A stretch of 64,000 bases of DNA from CAZAPG01 sp964486935 (GCA_964486935.1 CAZAPG010000028.1:22012-86011), one strand, 5' to 3'; shown: positions 25,109-34,911, counted from the first letter of the stretch. Numbers and translations are program-made. The notes: generated by a model not told the origin, from the sequence alone.

Positions 25109-26325
25109 TGTCGCTTAGAAACAATCTCGAACGATTGGCCTGGATTGTTTTACTTTCGGCCTTCACAATTTTTTGCCTGATGGCGCTGCTTATACCTTCG
25201 TCTATCTACTGGTATGTAATCAACGCAATCAACCCGCTTGGGGCCGAATTGACCTCGGTGCGCGGCATTGTGCTGATTGGCAACCCTGATACAGAGTTGT
25301 CATCATCCGTGGTTGATGGCCAGACGGTGGCCCTGAACGAGTCGATAACTATCTCCACCGATAATACCTCTCAGGCCATTTTAACCTTTGCCGATGACAG
25401 CACGCTGACCATGTACGGCGATACTTCTATTGTGCTTCATCAGGCCCAGGAGCCTCGGTTTGGCCTTAGCCCCAACCCCACCCAAATAAAGGTTGAGGTA
25501 AACAAGGGGCGAATCCGAGCCACTGCCTCCCGGGGGCGAGAGGACCTGAATTTTGATATTGCCACGCCGGATACCGAGGTAGCGTTGGGGCAGGGTAGCT
25601 TTTCGGTTGAAGTGACCGATAAGGGCACTCAGGTGACAACCCGCCTGGGACGGGCCGAAATTACCGATGGCAATAAATGGATTATCTTAAATCAGGGGCA
25701 ACGGGCTGTTGCCGCGCCCGGCTCAACGCTTTCTGACCCGCTGCCGGCTGCGCAAAATTTACTATCCAATGGCAGCTTTGGCTCTAATTTTGAGGATTCC
25801 TGGGAAATTTACACCATCGATCTGACGGACGCGGTTACAACAACCGCAGAAACCGTGGTATTTCAAAATCGCTCGGTGCTTAATTTACGCAGCGAAGGCG
25901 AAGACAACGTTCACACCGAAGTAGGCGTGCTTCAGCAAGTCAACAAAGATGTGCGAGATTTTCAATCGTTACGGGTATTTGCCGAAATCCGGCTGGCTTT
26001 TCAATCGTTGCCCGGCGGCGGGCAGGCCGGCTCAGAATTTCCTATTATGCTTCACGTAGCTTATAAAGATGCCGAAGGCAACGACCGGGACTGGTTTCAC
26101 GGCTTTTATTACGCCCCCAAGCCAGAAAATTATATTTTGTATGATGAACCCAACAACTCCAGCGAGCGGATTGTCCGTTTTATCTGGTATCCATATGAGT
26201 CGGTAAATTTGCTCACCACGCTGGGGCCGGCCAAACCGGCTTTTATCAAGTCTATCCGTATCTACGCCTCTGGCTGGATTTACGATGCAATGGTGGCCAA
26301 TATCTCGTTGTTAGCCGAAGAGTGA
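25108..26325 (+). CDS. FecR-domain membrane protein
   Basis: 405-aa protein with one N-terminal transmembrane helix (about 10-32) and an extracytoplasmic FecR domain (about 50-200: SVRGIVLIGN, ITISTDNTSQAILTFADDSTLTMYGDTS, LGQGSFSVEV, IILNQGQRAVA). A C-terminal beta-sandwich-like part follows (about 215-405). In Gram-negative iron uptake FecR passes a signal to a sigma factor, but here the gene sits between two membrane glycosyltransferase-like genes, so a role in surface polymer assembly or sensing is more likely (inference). Starts by a 1-bp overlap with the preceding stop. Confidence 0.85.
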   Translation: MSLRNNLERLAWIVLLSAFTIFCLMALLIPSSIYWYVINAINPLGAELTSVRGIVLIGNPDTELSSSVVDGQTVALNESITISTDNTSQAILTFADDSTLTMYGDTSIVLHQAQEPRFGLSPNPTQIKVEVNKGRIRATASRGREDLNFDIATPDTEVALGQGSFSVEVTDKGTQVTTRLGRAEITDGNKWIILNQGQRAVAAPGSTLSDPLPAAQNLLSNGSFGSNFEDSWEIYTIDLTDAVTTTAETVVFQNRSVLNLRSEGEDNVHTEVGVLQQVNKDVRDFQSLRVFAEIRLAFQSLPGGGQAGSEFPIMLHVAYKDAEGNDRDWFHGFYYAPKPENYILYDEPNNSSERIVRFIWYPYESVNLLTTLGPAKPAFIKSIRIYASGWIYDAMVANISLLAEE

Positions 26326-26389
26326 GTAACGCCAGGCCAAAAATCAGCAGTCAATTAATAAACAACCTGACCGCCATGGAATAAGCACA

Positions 26390-28048
26390 TTGCTCAACTT
26401 AACGGAAAGATGGTGGCCGGTAGTGTTGGCCGCAATAATAGTAATTTATGGCGGTTTGAGCTTATACCAGCTTAATCTACCCGGCTTGCATTACGACGAA
26501 GCGTTTGAGGTGGTTCCGGCCGTGCAACTGCTACAGGGGCAGCCGGTTACGCTATTTCGGAACGCCGGCCTGTTACTGGGAGGCGTTTCGTTGCCCTTAA
26601 TGACGCAGGATTATATTGGAGCACTCAACACCTATATGGCCCTGCCTTTTATTGCCCTAATGGGCACAACCCCGGCGGCGTTGCGAATGGCCTCTGTTTT
26701 GGTGGGGGCGGCTGCGCTTGGGTTGACTTTTCTGCTGGCGGTCCAACTTACCAATCGACCCTGGGTGGGGTTGCTTGCAACTCTGTTGCTGGCGGTTGAC
26801 CCTACTTTTGTGTTTTGGAATCGGCAGGGTATTTTTGTGACAGCCATCACTGCTCCTATTGGGCTGGCGGCTACCTACTGCTGGCTGCGCCGTTGGCAGG
26901 GCGGCTTGCGGCGCTGGAGTTTGGCCGGTGGCTTTTTGTTTGGGCTGGGGGTGTACGCCAAATTACTCTTTATCTGGCTTATAGTTGCGCTGGTGGGCGC
27001 GGTCATTTTGCTTAGCCTGAAGCGTCTCAGGCAGCAGCCGGGCTGGCTGCTCAAACAACTCTCCCCCACCGAAATAGTTTTGGCTTGTCTGGCTTTTTTG
27101 CTGGGCTGCTGGCCCTTAATTGTGTATAACTTGCAAACCGGTGGCACCTGGCAAAACGTGGCCCAAAATGCCACAACCTCTTACTACGGAGTCAACAATT
27201 TGGCGGTGGGGGTAAATTTGCTGGAGCGGTTCCAACAATTTGTTACTTTATTACAGGGCGGGCATTTGTGGTATCTGGGTGATATATTGCCCAATTGGCT
27301 AAATTCAGTTGTTTTTGTGGTGTTTTTGGTTTTGGTAGTTATATTATCTATGCGAAATCAACGTGTCGCAGATGCACAAATTGCCCTGTTCCCATTTTTA
27401 GTGATTGGAACGACCATTGTGGTCAGCGTTGGCACCGTTTCGGCGCTGTGGATTACTCACTTTGCCCTTTTAGCGCCCTGGCCGGCGCTGGCCGTTGCCA
27501 TTGGAAGCTGGTACGTGTTAAAGCAGCTCCCTTCCCAGCCCCGGCTGAAAGGCGTCTTTAAATTTGGAGTTTTGGCGGTATTGGCATTTATGGTAATCAC
27601 CAACCTGATTTCCACCCTGCGCTACCACGCTGCCCTGGCCAACAGCGGCGGTTTGAGCAGCCACTCCGATGCCGTGTATGATTTAAGCGCGTGGCTGGCG
27701 CAGCGCGCCAAGGGGCCGGTGGTCGCAATGGACTGGGGGCTGGCCGCGCCCGTTACCTACCTGACCGGCGGCCAGGTAACGCCCATCGAGATTTTTGGCT
27801 ACGGCTGGCAATCTGACGTAAAATTATCAGAGCGATTGCAGGGAGCCATTGCCCAGCCGGATACGCTCTATTTGTGGCGCGCGCCGGATGAAATTATTTT
27901 TGACCGCAGCGGTGAATTCAAATCGCTCTATCGCCCCCTGAGTCTGGAAGAAAATATCGAAGAAGCATTTTACGAGCGCAGCGGCCGGCCGATTTTGGGT
28001 GTCACCCGCCTGGTAGAAAAGGGCACAGCCTCAAATCCGCCCAGATAG
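26390..28048 (+). CDS. Glycosyltransferase family 39-like membrane protein
   Basis: 552-aa polytopic protein of the ArnT/PMT-like GT-C class, moving sugars from polyprenyl phosphates onto acceptors on the outer face of the membrane. First helix about residues 10-27, then the loop LPGLHYDEAFEV with the catalytic Asp-Glu pair; about ten further helices; a soluble tail (about 430-552) with VVAMDWGLAAPVTYLTGG. The start is uncertain: TTG at 26390 is the first in-frame start and has only a weak Shine-Dalgarno, while conserved sequence begins a few residues later. Confidence 0.85.
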   Translation: MLNLTERWWPVVLAAIIVIYGGLSLYQLNLPGLHYDEAFEVVPAVQLLQGQPVTLFRNAGLLLGGVSLPLMTQDYIGALNTYMALPFIALMGTTPAALRMASVLVGAAALGLTFLLAVQLTNRPWVGLLATLLLAVDPTFVFWNRQGIFVTAITAPIGLAATYCWLRRWQGGLRRWSLAGGFLFGLGVYAKLLFIWLIVALVGAVILLSLKRLRQQPGWLLKQLSPTEIVLACLAFLLGCWPLIVYNLQTGGTWQNVAQNATTSYYGVNNLAVGVNLLERFQQFVTLLQGGHLWYLGDILPNWLNSVVFVVFLVLVVILSMRNQRVADAQIALFPFLVIGTTIVVSVGTVSALWITHFALLAPWPALAVAIGSWYVLKQLPSQPRLKGVFKFGVLAVLAFMVITNLISTLRYHAALANSGGLSSHSDAVYDLSAWLAQRAKGPVVAMDWGLAAPVTYLTGGQVTPIEIFGYGWQSDVKLSERLQGAIAQPDTLYLWRAPDEIIFDRSGEFKSLYRPLSLEENIEEAFYERSGRPILGVTRLVEKGTASNPPR

Positions 28049-28059
28049 CCACAAATAAA

Positions 28060-28827
28060 ATGATGAAACTATCACAACTGATAACAAACCTGAATATCGC
28101 CATCAACCCCAATGAACAGTGGGCCATTACCGGGCCAGAAGCCGGCGCTTTTGCCGTGAAGCTGACCCAGGGATGCAATGGACTATCTCCCTTCAACCGG
28201 CAACTTGCCTCCAGCCTGGATGGCCTGATTCTGGCCGGCGCGCTGTCGGACATTGAGGCCGCCGAAACGTGGCTCGCCGACCTGGCTGCCGAGCTGCCGG
28301 CCAACGTCACCCTGATTATTGTTGACTGGCAGGCCGATGGCCCTTTGGATATTGGCCCGGACCTGAACCGGCGCGTCAAGCAGGGGCGCGCCCGCCGGCT
28401 GTTGCGAGAGGCCGGCTTTGGCCTTATCGACGAGCTGGCCAGCCAGCCAATGTACTACATTATCCACGCCCAAAAAGCGCCCGCGCCGCTCGACCCCCAG
28501 GCCGGCCACTATATTGCCGTGGCTCACGTTGACGAGCTACCCAAAAATGTTATGAAAACCACCGAGTTATTTGGACACAAAATTATTGTAGCCAACACCG
28601 GCCGAGAAATTGTTGCCTTTAGCGCAGTCTGTCCGCACGCCGCCGGCCCCGTAGATAAAGGCCTGCTGCGAGGCCGCAACGTGGTTTGTCCGACACACGG
28701 TTACATTTGGAATGTCTGCACCGGCGAGCCGGTTCAACCCGATGATGAAGACACGCTGCGCCGCTACCCGGTTAAGGTAGACGCCGATAGCGGGCAGGTA
28801 CTCGTTGCCCTGGCTGCACTCTGTTAA
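28060..28827 (+). CDS. Rieske [2Fe-2S] protein with methyltransferase-like N-terminus
   Basis: 255-aa protein. The C-terminal 100 residues form a Rieske ferredoxin domain: cluster ligands in VCPHAAGPVDKG and VVCPTHGYIW (CxH...CxxH), then a strand-rich end. The N-terminal 145 residues resemble the second half of a class I methyltransferase (LDGLILAGALSDIEAAETWLA, VTLIIVDWQ, RRLLREAGFG) but lack a SAM-binding GxGxG. The N-terminal comparison is by eye only. ATG start 11 bp after the GT39 stop and 30 bp before the phosphatase gene, so likely co-transcribed. Electron-transfer partner unknown. Confidence 0.8.
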   Translation: MMKLSQLITNLNIAINPNEQWAITGPEAGAFAVKLTQGCNGLSPFNRQLASSLDGLILAGALSDIEAAETWLADLAAELPANVTLIIVDWQADGPLDIGPDLNRRVKQGRARRLLREAGFGLIDELASQPMYYIIHAQKAPAPLDPQAGHYIAVAHVDELPKNVMKTTELFGHKIIVANTGREIVAFSAVCPHAAGPVDKGLLRGRNVVCPTHGYIWNVCTGEPVQPDDEDTLRRYPVKVDADSGQVLVALAALC

Positions 28828-28857
28828 ACCAGTAATGCAGTCGAAAGAGAGTCCAAT

Positions 28858-30660
28858 ATGTCCACCCGTCATCAAGACCTAAGCAAGAATCTGGTTACAT
28901 TAAATCAAATTTTTGAAAGCCTCAACCAGGCCGTTGACGTGCGTCAAACGCTGGATTTTGCGTTGACCCGCCTGATAGAGCTGATGGGGCTGGAAACCGG
29001 CTGGATTTTTCTAAAAGACCCCAGCTCCCAAAATCGTTGGGCCGGCAAAGGATATACCCTGGCCGCCTATCACAACCTGCCCCCGGCTATGGGCGTCAGA
29101 CGCGCCCGCGCCTGGAAGGGCAACTGCGAGTGCCAGACGTTGTGCCAAAAAGGAAAACTGACCGGCGCTTACAACCAGGTGCAGTGCAGCCGGCTGCGCA
29201 ATGCCCCCGGCGACCGCCGCGAGCTGACGGTTCACGCCACCGCCCCGCTCCGCTCCGGCGATAACGTGTTGGGTATTTTGAATGTGGCCGCGCCGGATTG
29301 GGACTATTTTAGCGAAGAGGCTCTGGTATTGCTGGCCAACGTGGGCAGCCAGATGGGGATAGCCCTGGAACGGGCCTACCTGTTTGATTTAATCCAGGAG
29401 CAGCGCATCCACGAGCAGGCCGTACTGCTGGAGTTGAGCAACCAACTGTTGGGCCGCCCCGATTTGGACGACCTGATGAACTACGTAGCCGCCGAAATCC
29501 CCCGCTTGCTGGGGGTTGATGCCTGCGCCCTGCTGTTGCCCGGCGAAGACCCCGCCTTTCTGGATTTTCGGGCGGCCAGTGGCTGGCTGACTGACCCGGT
29601 GGCGGCAGGGCGCCGCGTGCCCGCCGACGCGCGGAGTGGTTCCGGGCAGGCAATGCTGACTCAGGAGCCGCTATTAATTGAAGACCTTGTAACCGACGAC
29701 CCTACCCCCTGGTCGGCAGAATGGTTGCGGGCCGAAGGCTTTAGGGGACACACGGTCATGCCGCTACTGGTAGAAGGGCACGCCATTGGCACGATTATTA
29801 TTAACACGCGCGAACCACGCTTGTTTAATGAAAATGACCTGCGCTTTTTGCGGCTGATGGCTAACCAGGCGGCCATTGCCATAGAAAAAGCGCGGTTGCA
29901 GCGCCAGGAGATTCAACGGCAACGCCTGGAAGATGAATTATCCGTCGGTCAGCAAATTCAACTCAGCCTGCTGCCCGAAGAATGTCCAATGATTGAAGGT
30001 TGGGATATTGCCGCCGCTTATAAGCCTGCCCGGCTGGTTGGCGGCGATTTTTACGATTTTTTCGACCTGGAAGACGACAGCGAGCAGTTGGGGCTGGTGA
30101 TTGCCGATGTAGCCGGCAAGGGCGTGCCGGCAGCCCTGTTTATGGCCTTAAGCCGCTCGCTCATCCGCACGGTAGCTATGAGTGGCCGCCAGCCAGCCGA
30201 CGTTCTGGCTCGCTCTAACCGGCTCATTTACAACGACACCCGTTCCAAACTGTTTCTAACCGCTTTTTACGCCAAATTAAACCTGCGTACCGGGCAAATG
30301 GCCTATGCCAATGCCGGCCACAACTGGCCGCTCTGGATTCATGCCCAAACCGGGCAGGTAACGCTCTTAAAGGCAAAGGGTATTGTGCTGGGCGCTTTTG
30401 AAGAGGTAGATATGGAGCAAAAAGAGATGCAATTGGCCCCCGGCGACCTGATAATTTTTTACACCGACGGCATCACCGAAGCGATGAACGCCGAGCATCA
30501 ACTTTTTGGGATGGACCGATTGGAAACGCTGGTTATGAGCAATCCCCAGGCCAAGTCCCAACAGGTTATTGATACCGTGGTTGAAGCCGTGGAAGAATTT
30601 ACCGGCGGCACCCCCCAATCCGACGATTTCACGCTGCTGGTGATAAAATGGCAGCCGTAA
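28858..30660 (+). CDS. GAF-GAF-SpoIIE (PP2C) phosphatase, RsbU-like
   Basis: 600-aa cytosolic signalling phosphatase. Two GAF domains (about 20-180 and 195-350), a short coiled coil (IQRQRLEDELSVGQQIQLSLLP), and a SpoIIE domain (about 375-600). Metal-binding motifs are LVGGDFYDFF, IADVAGKGVPAALFMA, YANAGHNWPLW, FYTDGITEAMN and SDDFTLLV. Such proteins dephosphorylate anti-anti-sigma STAS proteins in partner-switching cascades; no STAS or RsbW-like gene is in the window. The first GAF carries CECQTLCQKGK, a Cys cluster that might bind a metal or cluster (inference). Confidence 0.92.
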   Translation: MSTRHQDLSKNLVTLNQIFESLNQAVDVRQTLDFALTRLIELMGLETGWIFLKDPSSQNRWAGKGYTLAAYHNLPPAMGVRRARAWKGNCECQTLCQKGKLTGAYNQVQCSRLRNAPGDRRELTVHATAPLRSGDNVLGILNVAAPDWDYFSEEALVLLANVGSQMGIALERAYLFDLIQEQRIHEQAVLLELSNQLLGRPDLDDLMNYVAAEIPRLLGVDACALLLPGEDPAFLDFRAASGWLTDPVAAGRRVPADARSGSGQAMLTQEPLLIEDLVTDDPTPWSAEWLRAEGFRGHTVMPLLVEGHAIGTIIINTREPRLFNENDLRFLRLMANQAAIAIEKARLQRQEIQRQRLEDELSVGQQIQLSLLPEECPMIEGWDIAAAYKPARLVGGDFYDFFDLEDDSEQLGLVIADVAGKGVPAALFMALSRSLIRTVAMSGRQPADVLARSNRLIYNDTRSKLFLTAFYAKLNLRTGQMAYANAGHNWPLWIHAQTGQVTLLKAKGIVLGAFEEVDMEQKEMQLAPGDLIIFYTDGITEAMNAEHQLFGMDRLETLVMSNPQAKSQQVIDTVVEAVEEFTGGTPQSDDFTLLVIKWQP

Positions 30661-30675
30661 ACCCTATCCCTGTAC

Positions 30676-30705
30676 AAAAGGACAGGTTGAAGCCTGTCCT
30701 TTTTT
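30676..30705 (+). terminator. Intrinsic terminator after the SpoIIE phosphatase
   Basis: AAAAGGACAGG/CCTGTCCTTTT stem, 6-nt loop TTGAAG, followed by more T residues. Confidence 0.92.
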
Positions 30706-30780
30706 AGTGACACTTATCTGACCCGTTGCCTGATGCGGCTGTTCAGGTTTGTCTGGTAGAATCGGCATCAAACGCTCCGG

Positions 30781-32103
30781 TCATCCCCAGCGAGCCAAAG
30801 CCGCTCCGCTCCCGATACGAAGCAAAAAGACCAGCAGCAGCGTTTCTCGCAATCCAATTACGTCGGCTATAAAGGGGCCAAGCATTGTGCCGATAAGGGT
30901 AGCCAGGCTCAGAACAATATTGTAAATAGCCAGATATGGCGGGCGGTTGTCATCGGGCACGTGCTCTAGCAATCGATTGGCCAGCGCGCCACTTAAAATA
31001 CCCCAAACAGTGCCACCCGCAACGCTGGCGGCAACAATTAACGCAACCCCCTGGCTCAGTCCAATCAGCAGCGGGTATAAAGATAACAAAATAGCGCCTA
31101 ATACGGTCAACCGATAATTTCCCCAGCGGTGGGTCAATCGCCCCAACAAGGGGGCTGCCAGCAACATGGTCAGATAAAAAATGGCGCTGGTCCAGCCAAT
31201 TTCGCCATCGCTGAGCCTGACCTGGCGCACCAAAAATATGGGAAAAATTGCTGCCGGCAAAAATTGGGAGAAATGAAACAGAAAGAAGGCTACCATCACC
31301 CAGCGATATTGAGCGGAAACCTGCTTGAATATGCCGGTATGGCCGGGTCGCCATTTTAACCAGAGACGCACCCCTAGCGTCAGCCGGTGCGGCAGCGCGC
31401 CGCTAAAGCCCATCAAACGGCCCGGTTGAGCATGGTCTGTAAGGGGGTTAAATTTAAACTGCCGGGGCGTTTCCGGCACCTGAATACGAGAAATATGGTA
31501 GGTGCTCATGCCAACACCCAATGCGCCCAGCGCAAACACAACTACATAACCCCAATCAAAACTCAGTTGGTCTAAGAGCCAGCCACTAAACAGAAACGAG
31601 GCCATAATAGTGCCTGCCAGCAACGCATTGCGTCGCCCCACTACTGTGCCGCGCTCTTTGGGGGGCACAGTAGCAGCCAGCAACGCATTAAAGCCGATTA
31701 CCAGCGCCGCGCCCGGAATGGCCATCAGCAGGGTAATAATCAGTACCGCCCAAATTTGAACCTGGGCGGGCAAAATCAACGGCAGTGGAATCAACACAAA
31801 ATATCCCAACCGATGAAAAATAGCGGTCCAGGTAACGGCTGGCCCCAGGGCGCGGTTTTCTAACCAGCGGCCAGCCGGCAGCGTAAACAAAACACTGACC
31901 AGGGCCGGGCCGGCCGTAAGCAAGCCCACCTGCCAACCGGCTGCGCCCAAACGAGTCAAAAAGACAGCCAGAAACGATAATGTACTGCCAAAGGTTATAC
32001 CATACCAGGCGATGTCCCAGTATAAATGCACAAAATTGGCCGCCTGCTGGCGGCCTGCCTCAACCCGGGACGATGTTTCCAATCCCCTGACAATAGTTGA
32101 CAT
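30781..32103 (-). CDS. MFS transporter
   Basis: 440-aa major facilitator with about 12 predicted helices in two halves joined by a long basic loop (about residues 205-265). Seen: first helix LYWDIAWYGITFGSTLSFLAVFL, motif-A-like LPAGRWLENRALG and the inter-half ERGTVVGRRNALLAG. Several members of this class occur in Chloroflexota without known substrate. ATG start. Divergent from the Rieske gene at 32200; the 96-bp gap must hold both promoters. Confidence 0.85.
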   Translation of the reverse strand: MSTIVRGLETSSRVEAGRQQAANFVHLYWDIAWYGITFGSTLSFLAVFLTRLGAAGWQVGLLTAGPALVSVLFTLPAGRWLENRALGPAVTWTAIFHRLGYFVLIPLPLILPAQVQIWAVLIITLLMAIPGAALVIGFNALLAATVPPKERGTVVGRRNALLAGTIMASFLFSGWLLDQLSFDWGYVVVFALGALGVGMSTYHISRIQVPETPRQFKFNPLTDHAQPGRLMGFSGALPHRLTLGVRLWLKWRPGHTGIFKQVSAQYRWVMVAFFLFHFSQFLPAAIFPIFLVRQVRLSDGEIGWTSAIFYLTMLLAAPLLGRLTHRWGNYRLTVLGAILLSLYPLLIGLSQGVALIVAASVAGGTVWGILSGALANRLLEHVPDDNRPPYLAIYNIVLSLATLIGTMLGPFIADVIGLRETLLLVFLLRIGSGAALARWG

Positions 32104-32199
32104 ATAACTTATTATACCCTTTACTAAAAAGTCTCAAACAATCAATATACTCCCCTGTAAAATAAAAGGCAAAATCAAATCAGCAAAGGAGCAGAGATT

Positions 32200-33933
32200 A
32201 TGTCAAAAATTCGTATTGCCGGCAAAACAGATTTAACCCAGCCCGGCTGCAAGGTTTTTCAGGCCAACGGACACATTCTGGCCGTTTTCAATACCGGGCG
32301 CGGCCTGTTTGCCGTTGACAACCGTTGCCCTCATATGGGCTTTCCGCTGGATAAAGGCTCGGTGAAAGATGGCATCTTAACCTGTCACTGGCATCACGCC
32401 CGGTTCGATTTGGCCTCGGGGGGCGCGTTTGACCTGTTTGCCGATGATGTTGTCGCCTATCCCGTAACCGTTGAAGGCGATGGTGTATTTGTTGACCTCA
32501 GCCCTCGGCGCGACCCGCAAACCTACTACCAAAAACGGCTGCAAGATGGCCTGGAGCAAAACCTGCGGCTGGTTGTTGCCAAATCGGCCATTGCCCTGGT
32601 TGAGCCGGATAACCCCGCTTCGGCCATTGCCCCCTTTGAAATTGGGCTGCAATTTGGCAGCAAATACCGGGCCGGCGGCTGGGCTATGGGGCAAACCATT
32701 AACGCCTGCATGTTAAACCTGGTTCCCCATCTGGCTCCCGCCGACCGCCCGCTGGCGCTGTACCAGGGACTCACCGCCGTGGCCCGTGATATCGAAGGGA
32801 TGGCCCCTTATTTTACCATTGACCCGCTGCCCGGCCCCACCGCAAATTTAGCCACGCTCAAGCAATGGTTCAGACAATTTGTTGAAGTGCGAGACAACGA
32901 AGGCGCAGAACGATGCCTGGCCACCGCCATTCAAAACGGAGCCAATGCTCAAACCATTTCCGACATGCTGTTTACCGCCGCTACTGACCATCGCTACCTG
33001 ACCATCGGGCACGTTGCCGATTTCACCAACAAGGCTCTCGAAGCCCTGGAGCAGGTGGGCTGGTCGCAGGCCGCCCAGGTGTTGCCCGGCCTGGTACCAA
33101 ATTATACCCAGGCCACCCGCATGGAAGAACGCAACGAGTGGCGTCACCCCATTGACCTGGTCGACATTTTGACCGGCGCCTTTGAAAAAATCCCCGCCGC
33201 CTTAGAAGCAGGGAGCAATAAAAACGGCAACTCGCACACGCTAACGAGTGGCCTGCCGGTACTACTGGGCGACAACCCGCAGAACATTGTCGATCTGTTG
33301 CTGCAAATGTTGGCCGAGGGGGTTAGCCTCCAAAGTTTGGCCCAAATTGTAAGTTATGCTGCCGCCCGACGCATTGCTCACTTTCACATCTCAAATGAAT
33401 TTGGCGATTGGGACACGGTACTGCACACCTTTACTTACGCCAACGCCATTCAACGGGCGATACTCCGCAGCCCATCAATGGAGCTGCTGCGAGGCGTCTT
33501 TGATGCTGCCATGTCGGTTTACCTGGATAGATTTTTGAACATTCCCTCAACGCCGCTGCCCCAGGTTGAAACCAACCACCAGAAACCGGGTGATTTACGA
33601 GTCGAACTGCTATCGTTGCTTAACAGGCAGCAGCAGGTTAACCAAGCCGGCGCGCTGGTTGCTCAATATCTGGCTAATGGTGGTCAGGCTGAGGGTATTA
33701 TTGCTACGCTTGGCAGCGCCTTGCTGCGTGAAGACCCGGATTTTCACACCATTCAAACAATTGAAACAGCGGTAAGCCAGTATCAACTGCTTAAAGGCAG
33801 ACCCGAAGCAAACCATGTATTGATTGCGGCAGCGCGATATTTGGCAGCGCACGCACCGACCCCTCGCGCTCAAAATCAAACCTATCAAATTGCGTTGCGG
33901 CTACATCGCGGGGAAAAAGTGTACGAAGGGTAG
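32200..33933 (+). CDS. Rieske [2Fe-2S] domain protein with large helical C-terminal domain
   Basis: 577-aa protein. Residues 1-105 are a Rieske ferredoxin domain with ligands in RCPHMGFPLDKG and LTCHWHHARFD (CxH...CxxH). The remaining 470 residues are mostly helical with conserved-looking patches (MEERNEWRHPID, HISNEFGDWDTVLHTFTYANA) including several His. I recognise it only as a Rieske/helical fusion, and the His-rich helices could bind a second metal or cofactor (inference). ATG with AAAGGAG. Followed by a bidirectional terminator. Confidence 0.83.
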   Translation: MSKIRIAGKTDLTQPGCKVFQANGHILAVFNTGRGLFAVDNRCPHMGFPLDKGSVKDGILTCHWHHARFDLASGGAFDLFADDVVAYPVTVEGDGVFVDLSPRRDPQTYYQKRLQDGLEQNLRLVVAKSAIALVEPDNPASAIAPFEIGLQFGSKYRAGGWAMGQTINACMLNLVPHLAPADRPLALYQGLTAVARDIEGMAPYFTIDPLPGPTANLATLKQWFRQFVEVRDNEGAERCLATAIQNGANAQTISDMLFTAATDHRYLTIGHVADFTNKALEALEQVGWSQAAQVLPGLVPNYTQATRMEERNEWRHPIDLVDILTGAFEKIPAALEAGSNKNGNSHTLTSGLPVLLGDNPQNIVDLLLQMLAEGVSLQSLAQIVSYAAARRIAHFHISNEFGDWDTVLHTFTYANAIQRAILRSPSMELLRGVFDAAMSVYLDRFLNIPSTPLPQVETNHQKPGDLRVELLSLLNRQQQVNQAGALVAQYLANGGQAEGIIATLGSALLREDPDFHTIQTIETAVSQYQLLKGRPEANHVLIAAARYLAAHAPTPRAQNQTYQIALRLHRGEKVYEG

Positions 33934-33945
33934 GGCAAACGCAAC

Positions 33946-33980
33946 AAAAAACCCCGAACTCATTTTGAGACGGGGTTTTT
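33946..33980. terminator. Bidirectional intrinsic terminator
   Basis: AAAAACCCCG/CGGGGTTTTT stem with a 15-nt loop between the convergent Rieske and TIR-receiver genes; T-runs occur on both strands. Confidence 0.9.
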
Positions 33981-33993
33981 GTTGGGGTGGTTG

Positions 33994-34911
33994 CTACCTA
34001 ATGCCGATTTTACGGGTAGCCTCGACCACAACCTCTTGAAACTCTTCAAGATCTAGCCTGGCTTTTTGAATAAAATCGAAGACGCCAACTTCCTTAAAGG
34101 CGCGGCGCTGCTCATCCAGATTACCGGTACCGGTGATGATGATAATAGGCAACTGTTGCTGAAATTGCTCTCGGATTTTGAGAGCCAGTTCCAGGCCGTC
34201 GGCGTAGCAGGTAGATTTGTCCAGGTTCAGGTCAATCGTCACCAGGTCAAAGCTAAAGTCTGTAGACAGAAGATTTTCTGCCTGTTCATAGTCGCCAACG
34301 GTAACTACCAGACAATCAATTTGACGCAAAATGCGGCTGAGACGGCGCTGCCAACTTGGCTCATCCTCAACAATTAAGATGCGCCTTGGTCCGGTTTTGG
34401 CCTTGTCTACCGATGCAAAGTTGTTGGTCTGCTGAGGTTGGGCCAGAAAGGGTGTTGTGTTCTGCTTTTGGAGCAGCAACAGAATTTCTTCGGCAATTTG
34501 AGAGAGATGTTCATCAACAAGTAATCCTCCTTGCGACCAAACCGGCGTTCCATCTTTAGGGCGAACCGTTATCTGTTGCAGCCACTTAACAGCTCGCCAG
34601 GCACAGGCTCGCGCAATTACCGGAATGATAATCACCTCCTCATTTTGACGCCGCCGCAGGAGTTGCGGCACTTCTGAATTCAAAATAAACTCCGAGTTGA
34701 GGAAGTTGGCTGTAACCAACAACACGGCAATTTTGGCATGGTCAATAGCCTGACCAACCTTTTTTTGCCAATCTTCACCGGCGCCAATACAACTATCGCT
34801 CCACACGCCAATTAAACCGGCATGTTGCAACACTCTCAGGTGCGAGACCAGTGTGTCTTTTTCGGCCTCATCTTTATGACTATAGCTGATAAAAATCACG
34901 GGGTCAGCCAT
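33994..34911 (-). CDS. TIR domain-response regulator receiver fusion
   Basis: 305-aa cytosolic protein. Residues 1-145 are a TIR domain: FISYSHKDE at 7-15, the loop WSDSCIGAGEDW at 37-48, and NFLNSEFILNSEVPQLL with Glu80 where NADase TIRs carry their catalytic Glu. After a linker, residues 175-305 are a receiver: acidic pocket E182/D183, phospho-Asp227 (TIDLNL), Thr260 (IITGTG) and Lys283. Start at ATG 34911 with GGAGAAGAG; a longer frame overlaps the upstream gene and lacks TIR homology. It is the third gene of an operon with a GAF kinase and a lone receiver. Phosphorylation of the receiver probably gates TIR activity (inference). Confidence 0.9.
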   Translation of the reverse strand: MADPVIFISYSHKDEAEKDTLVSHLRVLQHAGLIGVWSDSCIGAGEDWQKKVGQAIDHAKIAVLLVTANFLNSEFILNSEVPQLLRRRQNEEVIIIPVIARACAWRAVKWLQQITVRPKDGTPVWSQGGLLVDEHLSQIAEEILLLLQKQNTTPFLAQPQQTNNFASVDKAKTGPRRILIVEDEPSWQRRLSRILRQIDCLVVTVGDYEQAENLLSTDFSFDLVTIDLNLDKSTCYADGLELALKIREQFQQQLPIIIITGTGNLDEQRRAFKEVGVFDFIQKARLDLEEFQEVVVEATRKIGIR

